Of a stretch of 64,000 nucleotides of DNA, positions 21,750 through 32,744 are shown in pieces; within the stretch, counting starts at the first letter, position 1, and each line of letters begins with the position of its first letter. This DNA comes from Panagrolaimus kolymaensis (taxonomy: Eukaryota; Nematoda; Chromadorea; Rhabditida; Panagrolaimidae), in assembly GCA_028622995.1 (NCBI GenBank), contig JAJQJQ010000074.1, positions 62,001 to 126,000 of the forward strand, given 5' to 3'. The notes beneath the pieces were generated by a model. That model ran no database searches and was not told the DNA's origin. It saw only the letters and a program-made list of their open reading frames with translations. The translations under genes were made by a program, and so were the position numbers.

Positions 21750-22657
21750 ATGGATTTAATTCCATATACTGTGCTTTGCTCAATTGTATTAACTTTATTA
21801 TTTCAAATAGGAATTTTACATAAATGTTTTCAAATGTTTAGATCCAAACAATTGAGAATCAACCCAACTCCAACTTTTATATTATTTTATTGTTATTTGT
21901 CTATCACTAGTCTTACAGCTATTGGTTACTGTATATATGTGTTATCTCTTTGGAGGCCTAATGAAATTCCTTATAATGCTCAAATTATGTATCTTGTTGG
22001 ATTAATTCCATGGTTACTAATCATTTCAAATCCTATTTTTCAATTTGGTCTTTGCCTTGAACGTTGCTTTATTGTGGCATTTCCATATCGATATTTGGAT
22101 AAATCTAAAAAAGCTATGTGCATTTTTGTGTTTGTTTTTACTTTTACAGCTCTTTTAATAAATCTTATTTCCAATGGATTTTTATGGTTGCCGGAAGAGG
22201 AAACTACACATTGCCGATATTTTTCTTGCCTTGTTTCCATGCTTCCTCAAACCCAAACATTTATTTATAAAATTATTATTTCCACTTTAGAATTTGTTAT
22301 TGCAATAATATTATTTTATTTAATTAAACATAAAACAGTTTCAATGACTTCAAAAGGTAAAAAGAAAATCCTTGTAATTTTGGTGGTTATTTCAACTACG
22401 GTTTTATTTGAATTTGCTCCAAATATAATTGATGCAATGTTGTATTCTGTAAGTTTTTTTCTTTCTTAAAAATTTAGATGAATGATATGGAAATACGTTT
22501 TTAGTTAACGGAAACGCATGTAGTAAATGTAATTGGACCATATCGAACATGTTTAAGCTCATTAAATATTTTCATTAGTGCCACTTTATACACATATGTT
22601 TTTAATCGAACTAAAAGCAATGTTTCAACCGTACAAATATTTGCCACCACAAGTTAA
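21750..22657 (+). CDS. Tandem 7TM receptor 3, intact
   Basis: Two exons (21750-22448, 22505-22657) join in phase 0 to 283 residues. Hydrophobic segments fall near 5-25, 40-62, 74-95, 125-147, 167-190, 203-225 and 240-262, fitting seven membrane passes. Family marks shared with the two upstream copies and with the minus-strand gene at 44-45 kb are WRPNEI (WRSQNI in the latter), LERC..VAFPYRY (FDRC..IIFPIKY), and VGPY or IGPY followed by LN in the last exon. The LERC..FPY motif sits where DRY-type motifs occur after helix 3. Best described as a nematode chemosensory GPCR; which serpentine family is not settled by eye. Confidence 0.78.
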
Positions 22658-22898
22658 TCAAATTAAAAATAATAATTAGAATGACTTTTTTAAAACTATA
22701 AATTTCTAAAATTTAGGTTCTTTTTGTAGTTGAAAAAAAAAATATTGTTGAGCTCATAAAAATGTAACGATGACAAATACCAAAATGGTTTTTGAATGAA
22801 TGGGTTTTATTTTACATATTTAAAAAAAATTAACCAAATAAATAGGAGTTGGTGATCCAAAAAATCACAAAAAAATATGAAGCTGAATGGTTTTTTAT

Positions 22899-23458
22899 TT
22901 ATTTATCAAGGCTTTCATTTTTTCCTGTTGGTCGCATGGCTGGTTCAACAGTTGGTGGGGATAGAGAAGTTGCTTCACAAAGGTTAATGGCTTCACAAAT
23001 CTTTTGGTAATTACGTCTAAATCAAAAAATTATTTTTAAAATTTGCTTTAATAATTTAAAATTAAAGGAATAAAAAAATTATTAAATTTTTTACTGGGTT
23101 TCATAAGCATCTAAGAATGCATCTCTTCTTTCTTCAAACAAATCTTCACAAAATGCAACCAAAATAAATTCACCATGACTAATTTTTTCACAAGCTTTTT
23201 GTGTAGCCTAAAATTGATGGAATGTTGTAATAAATGTTTTGTAAGAATTTTATACAAAATTATTTACCAAATTGTAGCCAAAGCTTAAATCATGTGAATT
23301 AGGGATAAAAAGCCCACTTGCATCTCTAAAAGATCGAGAAAATTGTTTGCAAAAAGTGCAAATCGCAGGACTTTTAAAAGCAGTTTCAGCGTTGATTTGA
23401 TCGGTTAAAACAATAACAATTCCAACAATAACAACGAGTCTCAAAAAATATTGTTCAT
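22899..23458 (-). CDS. Saposin-like secreted protein S1, frame break near the start
   Basis: Exons run 23458-23268, 23207-23095 and 23016-22899 with good splice sites. They encode the saposin B pattern: SPAICTFCKQF in exon 1, KACEKISHGEF and LVAFCEDLFEE in exon 2, QKICEAINLCEA in exon 3, giving six Cys in order C-C-C-C-C-C. The natural ATG at 23458 (MNNIF) is one base out of frame with the rest: a run of six T on the coding strand would need to be seven, as if one base had been lost around 23445. The frame can be traced to an upstream ATG at 23495 but that gives a poor signal peptide. Saposin-type proteins bind or disrupt lipids and membranes. Real gene likely; the break may be a consensus error. 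Confidence 0.68.
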
Positions 23459-25109
23459 GGCTTTTTTTTTCAGCTTCAATAAACACATTTTGCAATTTAG
23501 AAATTCCTTTTAAATACTTCTAATTGCAGTCAAATAAAAGGGTTTTAGTTTGGTTTGTATATGTTTACATTAATTTTATATAAACATCATAACTGACTGA
23601 CATGATTAATTTTAAAAACATCTGATCTGAGAAACCTTTTAGTTTATGTTTCAAATTAAATAATCTTTCATTCTCCATTTTTTTTAAAAAAAGAATACTG
23701 TTTATAAAATTCTCTTTTTTAGAAATAAATTATGTATCTTTTTAATTTTAGCTTTTATCCAATTACAGAGCATTAATAAATGCAAGTAAACCCGGTCGAA
23801 TTGCAGAATAGCAGTGTACAGTATTTTAAAGAGCAAGCTTAAAATCGCGTTGAGTTGTAAAATTCAAACCAACATCCGAACGTTTAGAAATCATTTTTAA
23901 ATTTTAAACCCCATTTTGTGTAAAAGTTTTACAATATATGCGCTGATCGCTCCAAAAAAACTAATTTCTTTTTTTTACTTTTTTGTTTTTGAAGAGGCTA
24001 AAGTTCGTACGAAAATTTCAAGGTCTTTTTGTTTAAGAATGTTTCAATCAAACTTTTTCTTTTCTTTTCGACTTTTTGTCTTTTTTATTGTTTTGTTTAC
24101 GTTTATTTGCTGCCCTTGCAAAAATAAACCGGCCCCATCTTTAAGAAAAAAAAGGCATGTGTTTCACATCAAAGCCATCGCTTTTGATTTTCTAATCGGC
24201 GCATCATTTTTTCACGATTATGCGTGGCCAAGTCTTTATTTATTAATTTCTACTGCCTAATTATGAATAATTTTAAATGTTATCATTTATTTTAAACTTT
24301 TTTTTGTTTAATTCATTTTTCAATGTATCTGCTTTGTTTTTTATAGCTATCATCAATATTGCGTTCTAATAAATTAATCTATTATTATAAATTTTAATAA
24401 CATATATTTAAAGTTTTTCAAAGAAAAGTAAAATAAAACAGTGTCATAATAATTGTCATCTTTATGTAGAGACCGGCAACGCTCCTGCATGCATGAGTGT
24501 TCCCGTTATTTTTTTCGTTTTTCTCGTTTTGAGTATGCTCGAAAAGCAACCTTTTTAATTTTAACCTTAAAAATAATATTAAAAAATATCAAACTTTACA
24601 AAGGCTTTGTTTAATGGTAATGATATATATTTAAAGATGGAAAAAATCATGCTTTTTATGAATAAATTAAACATAGCTTAGATAAAAAAATTTTAAGAAA
24701 AATTAGTACTTCCTTGTACATCGACTTCAACGTCATCGTTTACTTTTTAACCTGAAAAATAAATGCGAAAAAAAATTTCAGAAAATTTCAGCGAAATTCG
24801 ATTTTTACAATAAATGGCTTTATACATATCTGTTTTTAATCGAACTAAAGGCAATGTTTTCCACTGTACAAATGTTTGCCACTACAAGTTAATCAAATTA
24901 AAAATAATAATTAGTATGACTTTTTTTTATTACGATTATTAAAATTGAGAAAATTAAGGATTAAAAATTTTGGAAAATAAAAAATAAGTAGCGAATTGAA
25001 AAAAGGTTGTTGAATGAATGAATTATAGGTATTTTTTCTTTATAAAATATTCCATAAAAGGGACACGATATTCCACAATCAAAAAAAAACAATAATAAAA
25101 AGAAATTTT
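23459..25109. other. Intergenic region with a copied receptor fragment
   Basis: Mostly AT-rich with no supported gene. A 114-residue plus-strand frame at 23916-24260 lacks a family match and has skewed composition. The dispersed motif GGCTTTGTTTAATGGTAATG continuing into ATATATATTTAAA lies at 24603-24636. Confidence 0.45.
24818..24931 (+). pseudogene. Copied 3' end of 7TM receptor 3
   Basis: This piece repeats the last about 75 coding bases and the following 3' flank of receptor 3 (22583-22692), with the shared tail AAGTTAATCAAATTAAAAAT. A one-base insertion (GTTTTCCACTG versus GTTTCAACCG) and substitutions break the frame. No other part of the receptor is nearby. Confidence 0.85.
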
Positions 25110-25575
25110 CTAACCATAGTTTATATCACCATGGCCTTCAGTTTGTTGAGGTGTTTCTGGGGATGATTGTGGAGTAGCTTCACAAAGATTAAGGTCTTCG
25201 CAAATCTTTTGAGAAAACAGGAAATTTTTATATGATTCTCTGACAGAGTCGATATTTTCTTCAAATAAATCTTTACATAATCCAGCTAAAGCAAAATTAC
25301 CATGACTGATTTTATCACATGATTTTTTGGCATCCTATAAAATCATTATGTAAATTTTTTCTAAATTTTACCAAAGTAAAAAAACAAACCCGCCAAAAAG
25401 CGAAATAATCATTGAAATTTGAGGGATATCCTTGCTCATTCACAATCGATCGAAAGAATTCTTTGCAATACATGCAAATTGCTGTGCTTTGAAATGAAAT
25501 ATCAGCATCATTATCATCTTGCTTGGAAATAGCAAGAGTAACAATAAAAACGAGACAAATAAAAACTTTGTTCAT
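25110..25575 (-). CDS. Saposin-like secreted protein S2
   Basis: Two exons (25575-25390, 25334-25110) join in phase 0 to 136 residues, ending GGT TAG. Residues 1-17 form a signal peptide (MNKVFICLVFIVTLAIS). The saposin B Cys order is complete: AICMYCKEFF in exon 1, then SCDKISHGNF, LAGLCKDLFEE, KICEDLNLCEA in exon 2. The tail is Pro/Gln/Ser-rich. The donor is the less usual GTTTGT. Exon layout and spacing match S1, its neighbour. A membrane- or lipid-interacting secreted protein by family; intestinal or secretory expression would be usual for nematode saposin-like proteins but cannot be read from sequence. Confidence 0.82.
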
Positions 25576-26172
25576 GTCTCTTTTTTAGCTCCTTTCTACA
25601 CTTTTGTCTTTACTTATTTTGAAACTCTTTTTAAATGCTTTAAATCAAAGTCATAAAAAGTGGTTTTTAGTTTGTTTGTATATGTTTATAAGAAATTTAT
25701 AAACACAAAAATAAAATCGACTCTCATGTATCAATTTAAAAAAAACATCTGATACTATGGTTGAGTTTCAAATGTTGCATTTCGTGAATGATCTTTCGGC
25801 ACTTTTATAGTTTTCCCCCAATTTTTTTGAACTTTTTTTTCTTTGACTTTTTTGTTTTTGATTGTCTGTTTGAAATCTTTTTTTTTTTACCGCCAACGGT
25901 CGAAGAAAATGAAAGAGTACTAAAAAGAAGAATTACTTTATTGAACCAATAAGCCAACTTCTCTCTCTTTCTCCACTAAGAAATTTTAGATCAAGAATTT
26001 ATTTTTAAAGATTTGTTTTGTTTAATTATGTATCTTTATATATCTAATGCTTGAAAAGTTTTTATTGAGAAAAATATATAATAAAACAATATAAATCAAT
26101 GCTTTACAATCACAGATGTGTGATTTTTAACCATTGAAATCTTTCTTCCAAAAAAAATTTTTTTTGAACTTT

Positions 26173-26591
26173 TCATAAATTATATTCATTGACATACGTA
26201 AAAGTAGGTTTACAAAAATTTAATTCTTCCCACATAGTTTTATCATTGTTAGTTTTAAAATAAGCTTCAATCATTTTAGACATGTTGTATTGAACGATAT
26301 CTTGACATAATAATGATAAAGTATAATCATCCCGACTTATTTTGTTGCAAGCTTTGTGATGATACTGAAAGAATAAAAAAAATCAGCTATGAAAATCAAA
26401 AAAAAAAAATAAAGTTATAAACGAAAACGTACCACTAAAATGCTATTAGGACTTGTTCCAAAACCAACCATTTCTACCAAAATTTGAACATACTTTCTAC
26501 AATAAACACATAAAGCTGGACTTTGAAAGTTAGCTTCGTTACAATTTGTAAAAGCGATACTAATCAAAAGAAAAAATATAAGCTTGGCCAT
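26173..26591 (-). CDS. Saposin-like secreted protein S3
   Basis: Two short exons (26591-26433 and 26364-26173) give 116 residues, with a GTACGT donor and TTTCAG acceptor, phase 0. Signal peptide MAKLIFFLLISIAFTNC. Saposin pattern: SPALCVYCRKYV, then KACNKISRDDY, LSLLCQDIV, and a final WEELNFCKP. The penultimate Cys seen in other members (KIC) is replaced (TMW), so only five domain Cys remain and one disulfide should be missing. Both exons are intact. Confidence 0.78.
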
Positions 26592-27286
26592 CTATTTTTT
26601 TTTGGCAGTTTCAAAAAATGCTAGCAAATTTTGAAGTTATGGATTTGAATGGTGGTGTTCCAAACCTTATTTTTAAATATTTTTGAAAAATCGAAGAGAG
26701 AAAAAAGTTTCTAATTTCATATTGATTTGTTTATTTTTTTGCATAAACAAAGTGTTTGGAAAAAACTTTTAAAAAAAAATTGTTGGTAATAAAATTTGTT
26801 TAAAATTTTCTCCTTATTTTTTTCAAATAAAAGTGTTCATACCTTATGCTTTTCGAAACAAACAAAACTCGATGAGCTTTAGTTCTTCCATCCCGATAGT
26901 AAAGAAATGGCATCTAAGTTTTACACCTATATTTCAGGCGAACCTTTGTTTCTTTATGTTTCGCCTTTCTGAAAAAATACATTTTTAGTGCATTTTTGGA
27001 AGTTCATAGTATGTACGAAAAATACGATAACTCTGTTCAATGAATTTTACTTCAAGGCATGTCAGACATAAAATTAACTGATTTTCTAATGAATGAAGCG
27101 AAAGTGTATGTATAATGTTTATAATTAAATGCCATTACTTAAAAGTCAATTACGTCGATATAAAAAAATAAAATAAGCTTTAAATAGTCTTTATGAAGCA
27201 AAAAATTTTGTTAAAAAAAATGAATCATTAAAAACAAAAAATTACAAAGTACAAATAAAAACAATTTAGAAAATTCTTAAATAAGT
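26592..27286. other. Intergenic AT-rich DNA
   Basis: I see nothing that can be supported here beyond AT-rich sequence. Confidence 0.4.
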
Positions 27287-27814
27287 TTAAAAATTAGTGC
27301 TTCCACGTTCATCGATTTTAATGTCATCATCGTTTGCTTCGAGTGTTCCAGAAGTTACCCAAATTGCATCGTTTACATCCGGAGAGGAATTAATGACACT
27401 GTTACTACAAAGTTTAATTTCTTCACAAATATTTTGCTTTTTCTCAATAGCCTCAATAAGTTGATCTCTTTTTCCATTAGCAAAATCTTGACATAATGAA
27501 TTCAAAACAAATTCATTGTGGCTAATCTGGTTGCAAGAATTTTTGATTGCCGTGTTAAAATGCTAAAAAAATAAAATAATAATGGAAAATTCAATAAAAA
27601 TAATCTTTTAATAAAATAAAAAAATGCTTACACTTAGAACAATGGGATATTCATAAAATTCATATGAATGTCCATCACCAGTTACTAAAGCCCGAAGAAA
27701 TTCTTTGCAATAAACACAAAGTGCAGGACTTTGGAAAATTGGATGACCATTTACATAATTATTATTGATAAAATAAAAAGCTAAAAGAATAAATAAAAAT
27801 AAAATAGGCTTCAT
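27287..27814 (-). CDS. Saposin-like secreted protein S4
   Basis: Exons 27814-27632 and 27562-27287 join in phase 0 to 152 residues. Signal peptide MKPILFLFILLAFYFI. Saposin Cys order complete: SPALCVYCKEFL, NSCNQISHNEF, LNSLCQDFANG, NICEEIKLCSN. A longer acidic tail follows (NDDDIKIDERG-like), absent from S2 and S3. Same layout and intron position as the other cluster members, consistent with tandem duplication. Confidence 0.82.
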
Positions 27815-28219
27815 TGGATTCTTTTTTTGGTGACCACGACGATGATTAAAAAAAATGAAAACACTTATAAAAGCTTTTTAAATATCAAAGCAAAAACCAA
27901 TCAAAATGTTTTTAATGAATAAGTTTGTTGTTTATAACTTTGAAATATAAACATTTGACTTTGCAAAAAAAAAGTTTAAAATCTTTCATAGTTCTATTTT
28001 TTTCTCAAAATGATTTTGCTTGGAGTGATTTATTCTATAAACTATCCCTTTTTATTATGAATCATATTTTTCCTCTGAAATTGGAGAAACTTTCTCTAAA
28101 AATAAATATTCTTTAAACATAAACTAATCAGACTGACTAGAAACAAAGAAAAAAGGTTTAAAAAGTTAGAAAAAACGAGCAAATAAATATATAAATTTCT
28201 AAAATTTGAGGAGCGAACA

Positions 28220-28609
28220 ATGAATAAAATTTTATTATTGACTTGATCGGATTTATTGCGGCAAATTATGTCAACGCTGGTTTTTCTGGTTTTCAAAGTC
28301 CTGCTCTTTGTGTTTATTGCAAACAATTTGTTCGATCTTTAAACGATATTGATGACTTTATTTCTCATCGTGGTCTCAAGGTTTGGTATAATTTTAAAAA
28401 TTGAAGTTTTAAATTATTTGTCATTTGAGGCTCATCGGAAAGCCTGAACTATAATTAGCCGCGGAGAATTTACTTTCGAATCATTATGTCAAGATTTTGC
28501 AACAAAACATTTTGAAAAAATCGCTAAATCTGAACTCAATAATATGGAAATTTGTGAAGAACTAAATTTATGCAGCAGCAGTACCAGCATTAATTCTACC
28601 GCCTCTTAA
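28220..28609 (+). pseudogene. Saposin-like S5, inverted and broken copy
   Basis: This is the only cluster member on the plus strand. Exon 1 (28220-28380) encodes SPALCVYCKQFVRSL and exon 2 (28430-28609) ISRGEF, FESLCQDF, EICEELNLC and a TAA. Two defects are seen: exon 1 is one base short between the ATG (MNKILLL) and the Cys region, and exon 2 reads TGA at 28445-28447 exactly where the others have the Cys codon of the KAC.KIS motif. With both a frameshift and a nonsense change this is the best supported pseudogene of the cluster. Confidence 0.8.
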
Positions 28610-29601
28610 ACCGCAAAAAATATTAGAAAAAGAAAAATTTAAATAACTTTTTTTATGTTTTGACCTTTACTTTTAAACTTTTTATGAGTAAATTTTTAAA
28701 TAAATAAGTCTATATGGCAAAACCAAAAAATTTTTTTTAAGACACTTAAAACTGATTTGAATTTGGAGAAGTTCTCTTTCAATGGTTGTCTTCCATCCTG
28801 GTAGAGTTTTTTTTTTTGCCTTAGATTCATACTTTTGGTTCAAACAAAATCTTCCATCATTTTTTAAATTTTTTTTATTGCATTTTTTGCTTATTTTCTT
28901 TTCTTTCTTTTCACAAGTTTTGAAACGGAGGCTAAAGTTCGATTGGAAGTTTTCAAGATCTTTTATTAAATGGAAAAAGATTCCAATCAAACATTTTTTC
29001 CTTTTTAACTTTTGCTCTTATTATTGTTTTGTTTACGTTTTTTATTTTACTAAGAAAACCAGTTAAATAGCTAAGAAAAATTCTTCTGTTAATGTCATAG
29101 TATATTTGAGTGTTTCAAAAAAGATGCATCGTTATTTTTTTACGATTAAAAGAAATGCAATAAATTGCTAACTCTTTTCCTTTTTTTGAAAGTATCAACG
29201 TGTTTTTAAAAAACAAAAAATAACAGCAACCAAGACACAATTTTTTTTCATATGGGCTACAAAAAGTTGGAAAACAAAATTTCTCAAGGTCTTCGCTTTT
29301 TACACAGAAAAAAATCCAGTTTTTTAGAGGAAAAAAATAAATTGTATCGGTGCGAGTTTTAAACTATCTTTTGTGCTCTCTGTATCTGTGTTTTATTTAT
29401 TTCTTTTTTGTGATAGAAAAAATTCCATTGTATAAATATCATGATCCAGTTTTATTATGAGGCAGCATAGAAGTATAAAAAAAATATAAAACACAAACAA
29501 CATCATTTAAAAAAATCATGGAACTGATGTAGTTTTTGAAATAAAAGAAGTAAAGTTGTTCATTGAGAAATATGTGGATTGATGATAGAATTTTATCTTC
29601 T
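28610..29601. other. Intergenic AT-rich DNA
   Basis: Overlapping Lys/Phe-rich frames on both strands look like chance. No gene supported. Confidence 0.45.
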
Positions 29602-30345
29602 TCAATTACAACAAAACACCCCAACTTGTTGGCCCCTGCAACATGGGCAGGAACCGAGGGGACAAAGACAACAAATATTATCTTCTTCGAGAAATCCCTA
29701 AAAAACAAATAATTTAAGGATACTATTAAGTTTTAAATTTTTTCATTTAATTAACTATGTAATTTACCTGTTGCCATTTACTTTCTTTGGCACCACTCAA
29801 CATCGATTTCGCTTGAAGCTAAAATGCAATAATTTTATTAAACTTAAATGGCCGTATATTATTTGAGTTAAATTTATTTCAATAGTCCATAATATCTTAT
29901 GTAAGGTTTTTATTAAGGGTGGAAAAGTGACGACTTTTTCAAGTCCCATTCCGGTACCAAAGCTTTTAGTCCCGTCCCGTGGCCGGATAAAGACCGTGAC
30001 GGGATTAGATGTGGAGAAAAGTCCTGTACTCTTTACACCCTTAGCTTTTATACCATTAAAAAAAGTGTTGAAAACTTTAGAACTTTTTTCTTGTTCCTTG
30101 AAAAATTTAAGAAAGGCTTTTTAAAAACGCTAACCTTTTCAAGCGATTGAATTGTGGCAGTGAGTTCAACATTTTGATTTCTTAGGAATCTGATAAATAA
30201 TTGGGTTGCAGCGGTATCAGCAGAAGGATAAAAAGGGTGTAAAATTGAAAAAGTAAATTTGAGTCATTAATCTTACTTGTTCAGGGATACGGCCAAGGCA
30301 AAAAATTAATGATGAAGCGAAAAAGACGAATACGAAGAGTTTCAT
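29602..30345 (-). CDS. Small secreted Cys-rich peptide (CC-C-C-CC-CC family), member 3
   Basis: The minus-strand gene begins MKLFVFVFFASSLIFCLG (ATG at 30345) and continues through a tract whose second half reads ATQLFIRFLRNQNVELTATI then QSLEK, ending at a GTTAGC donor at 30135. The tract is one base out of frame at a T run near 30232, which otherwise would read straight through. Exon 29818-29768 (LQAKSMLSGAKESKWQQ) and last exon 29697-29602 follow in phase 0. The last exon ends NICCLCPLGSCPCCRG then QQVGVFCCN and TGA: CC-x-C-x4-C-x-CC-x8-CC, as in members 1 and 2 but with one extra residue. It has a longer helical-looking middle than they do and no stop-codon hairpin. A 130 bp MITE lies in its first intron. 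Confidence 0.6.
29914..30043. mobile_element. Short hAT-like MITE, 130 bp
   Basis: Terminal inverted repeats TAAGGGTGGAAAAGTGACGA and, read inward from the right, TAAGGGTGTAAAGAGTACAG, share TAAGGGTG and further scattered bases. The flanking octamers GTTTTTAT (29906-29913) and GCTTTTAT (30044-30051) match at seven of eight bases, fitting a hAT target duplication with one later change. The interior is GC-rich for this region. No coding capacity. It lies in an intron of the Cys-rich peptide gene on the minus strand. Confidence 0.72.
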
Positions 30346-31163
30346 GTTGGTAAACAAATCAAAATTCACAAAAATGCTTGCAAAAAGGTTGTCTGAAAAA
30401 AGTTTAAAAATTATTATTCTGAATATTGAAAAAAATTGAGTTTCAAAACAAACCTGCGAAAAAGACAAATAACCAATAAAAAAAGTGTAATTTTTTATCA
30501 AAAAAAAATTTTGTTATTACAAGGTCATTTTTTCTTTTTATACTGAAAGTTTCTTGAGTAGAACAATAAAACACATTTATGATTTTAATTGTAGTTAAGG
30601 CGGGCAAAAAATCGTTTCAAAATAAAGTAAAGGTGATTAAGTAATTGCCAGCATAATAAATATACTCAACGTTAAGAGAAAATTAAAAGTTTCATCGCTG
30701 TATAGCGCACAAATTTCTTACGATAGCTATCAAATGCGTTCACCATTAAAATTTTGGCTTTTTTTTATTTCACATGAAAACTATCTTATTAAACGTTTAA
30801 ATAAAATGTACTTATGCTGAAAATCAAAACATTTAATAAAATATAATACAATAAAAACAAGAACGCATTAAAATAGTGGTTGACATTAATATGGTTTTTA
30901 TTCAATTGTACTACAGCTTTAAAGCTTATATATATCTCGCTAACACCATTTTATTTGTTATTAAACTATAAACAAAATTGATAGACGCTTAGAATTTTCC
31001 TTTAATTAATGTAAAAGGTATAAATTACTACTTCAATTTACTATAAGCTTAGCTATAATTAATTTTCAAAAAAAAGTTTATTAGAAGACTATTGAAGAAG
31101 AAAAAATGAAGACTTTTTTTATTCAGTAACTTAAAAAAAGTTTTTCTCGCCTGTTTATTATAA
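30346..31163. other. Intergenic AT-rich DNA
   Basis: Contains the shared flank between the Cys-rich peptide gene (minus) and the 7TM receptor (plus), so a divergent promoter region. No specific site can be named. Confidence 0.4.
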
Positions 31164-32336
31164 ATGAATAATAGCTCAATCTGTTCCGCATATATAATTG
31201 GACCACTTGGTACCCCATTAGACCTTGATGGTTTCCGATGTTTATTGGCAAATTTTTCATTTTTATTGTATCAAATACAATTTGGATATATTTGTATGGG
31301 ACTTCTAATAGTTATAATGTTTATTTCAATTTTTGGTGGAATTAAAGAAAATTATAAATGGTTTATTTTTAACCAAGCTTTTTGGGATTTTGCCATTAGT
31401 TACAATTTTATTTGCAATAATTGGACTCCATACTTATTTTATGGAATTTCTAATTCAACATGTTTTTATAATTTTGAAATAGAATGGTTAAAAGACTTTT
31501 TTAGATATTCTATTGATACAAATTCATATTCAGCTTTAATGCTTTTGTCATTTGCTAGATTTGTAAATTTATATTTTCCACATTTTTATCAAAGATGGAC
31601 AAAAAATCGAGGAATTATTTATGTAATTTTTATTTTTAATTTCTTTGTCATTTTTACTAATATATATACTGTCTTTATATATTTATTGTTTCAAAGAACT
31701 GACACTTTAATTGATACTTGTATTCAACAGGCAGAAATAAAATTTTTTTCTCAAGAACCTTGTCATAGTAGCGCTTTTGATGATGATTCTCAAATAATTG
31801 CCTTTCGAATTCTAGCGAACATCTTTAGTTTTGTTATGTTTCTAAAGCCTGTGTTATGCTTATTCATTTCATTTATATCTACAATTTTTATTATCTTAAA
31901 AGTTTTAAAGCGCTTACGATTTCAAATTGAGCATAATCCAAAAGATTTGATGGGGTCTATTCGAATTTGCATAGTTATCTTCTTACAAGCTTTAATTAAT
32001 TTATTTGTTTTTCTCATCGAAAGTGTAAAAAATATTCCTCTTTTTATTGGTAATACGTTTAATATTTTTATTCTAACATCAAAATCAATTTATGATTGCC
32101 CCATTTGTATATACTTTATTCTTCCTTCTTGGCTGGATGGTCAATATGGTTTATCTTATTATCCCGTTCTTCAAGCAATTGTGCAAACTCGAATTTTTAT
32201 TGAATGTATACTTATTATAATTCTTATGACTGGATATCGAGAAAGTTTATTTAAATTTTTCAAACCAATTTATTACTGTGTTCTAAAGAAAAAGACTGAA
32301 ATAAGTTTAACAGAAGTTACTATTTTAACCAAGTAA
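31164..32336 (+). CDS. Intronless 7TM chemoreceptor-like GPCR, copy 2
   Basis: One uninterrupted frame of 390 residues, aligned along its length with the gene at 9.2-10.4 kb: IQFGYICMGLL, MFISIFGGIKENYKWFI, NSTCFYNFEIEWLKDFF, YSIDTNSYSALMLLSFAR, HNPKDLMGSIRICIVIFLQA, and QAIVQTRIFIECILI. Hydrophobic segments are spaced for seven membrane passes. A Cys-containing loop (CHSSAFDDDSQ) and a late PICIYFILPSW loop are also shared. The pair are clear paralogs about 21 kb apart with unrelated genes between. Likely ligand-sensing receptors, family not assigned. Confidence 0.77.
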   Translation: MNNSSICSAYIIGPLGTPLDLDGFRCLLANFSFLLYQIQFGYICMGLLIVIMFISIFGGIKENYKWFIFNQAFWDFAISYNFICNNWTPYLFYGISNSTCFYNFEIEWLKDFFRYSIDTNSYSALMLLSFARFVNLYFPHFYQRWTKNRGIIYVIFIFNFFVIFTNIYTVFIYLLFQRTDTLIDTCIQQAEIKFFSQEPCHSSAFDDDSQIIAFRILANIFSFVMFLKPVLCLFISFISTIFIILKVLKRLRFQIEHNPKDLMGSIRICIVIFLQALINLFVFLIESVKNIPLFIGNTFNIFILTSKSIYDCPICIYFILPSWLDGQYGLSYYPVLQAIVQTRIFIECILIIILMTGYRESLFKFFKPIYYCVLKKKTEISLTEVTILTK

Positions 32337-32744
32337 AATTCGTGTCTCCTTATTACTATCCTTCTTTAATTTTTTACGGTTATCTTAATATAATCCCTTT
32401 TTTTTGTAAATTTTTTCTATTTTTTTAAACAGTTTTACACATTATTACCATTATTAAGTTTATTTTTACATTTGTTACATAAGTTGTAGTTAACATAAAT
32501 ATAGGTGGAATTGTTATACCATTAATTCTATCACTAAAAGTTCTGAAAGGGCTTTAATTAGGAAGTATGTATCCCAGAAAATTTTTGCTATAAAATTTTA
32601 ATAATATATACTTTTATCCGACAAAAAAAACAATAAAACATAGTTTAGTAAAATGGATTTGAAATTTAATATAAAGGTTAAAACATAATTTATAGTTTTT
32701 GTTTTAAAATTATATCACAAAGTTTTATATAAAAATTTATCGAA
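32337..32744. other. Intergenic DNA with a dispersed motif copy
   Basis: Contains TTTTAATAATATATACTTTT followed by ATCCGACAAA at about 32596-32625, related to the motif at 35.05 kb. No gene seen. Confidence 0.45.

Noticed and set aside
23916..24260. 114-residue plus-strand frame
   Set aside because: No recognisable domain and no splice partners; looks like an open stretch by chance.
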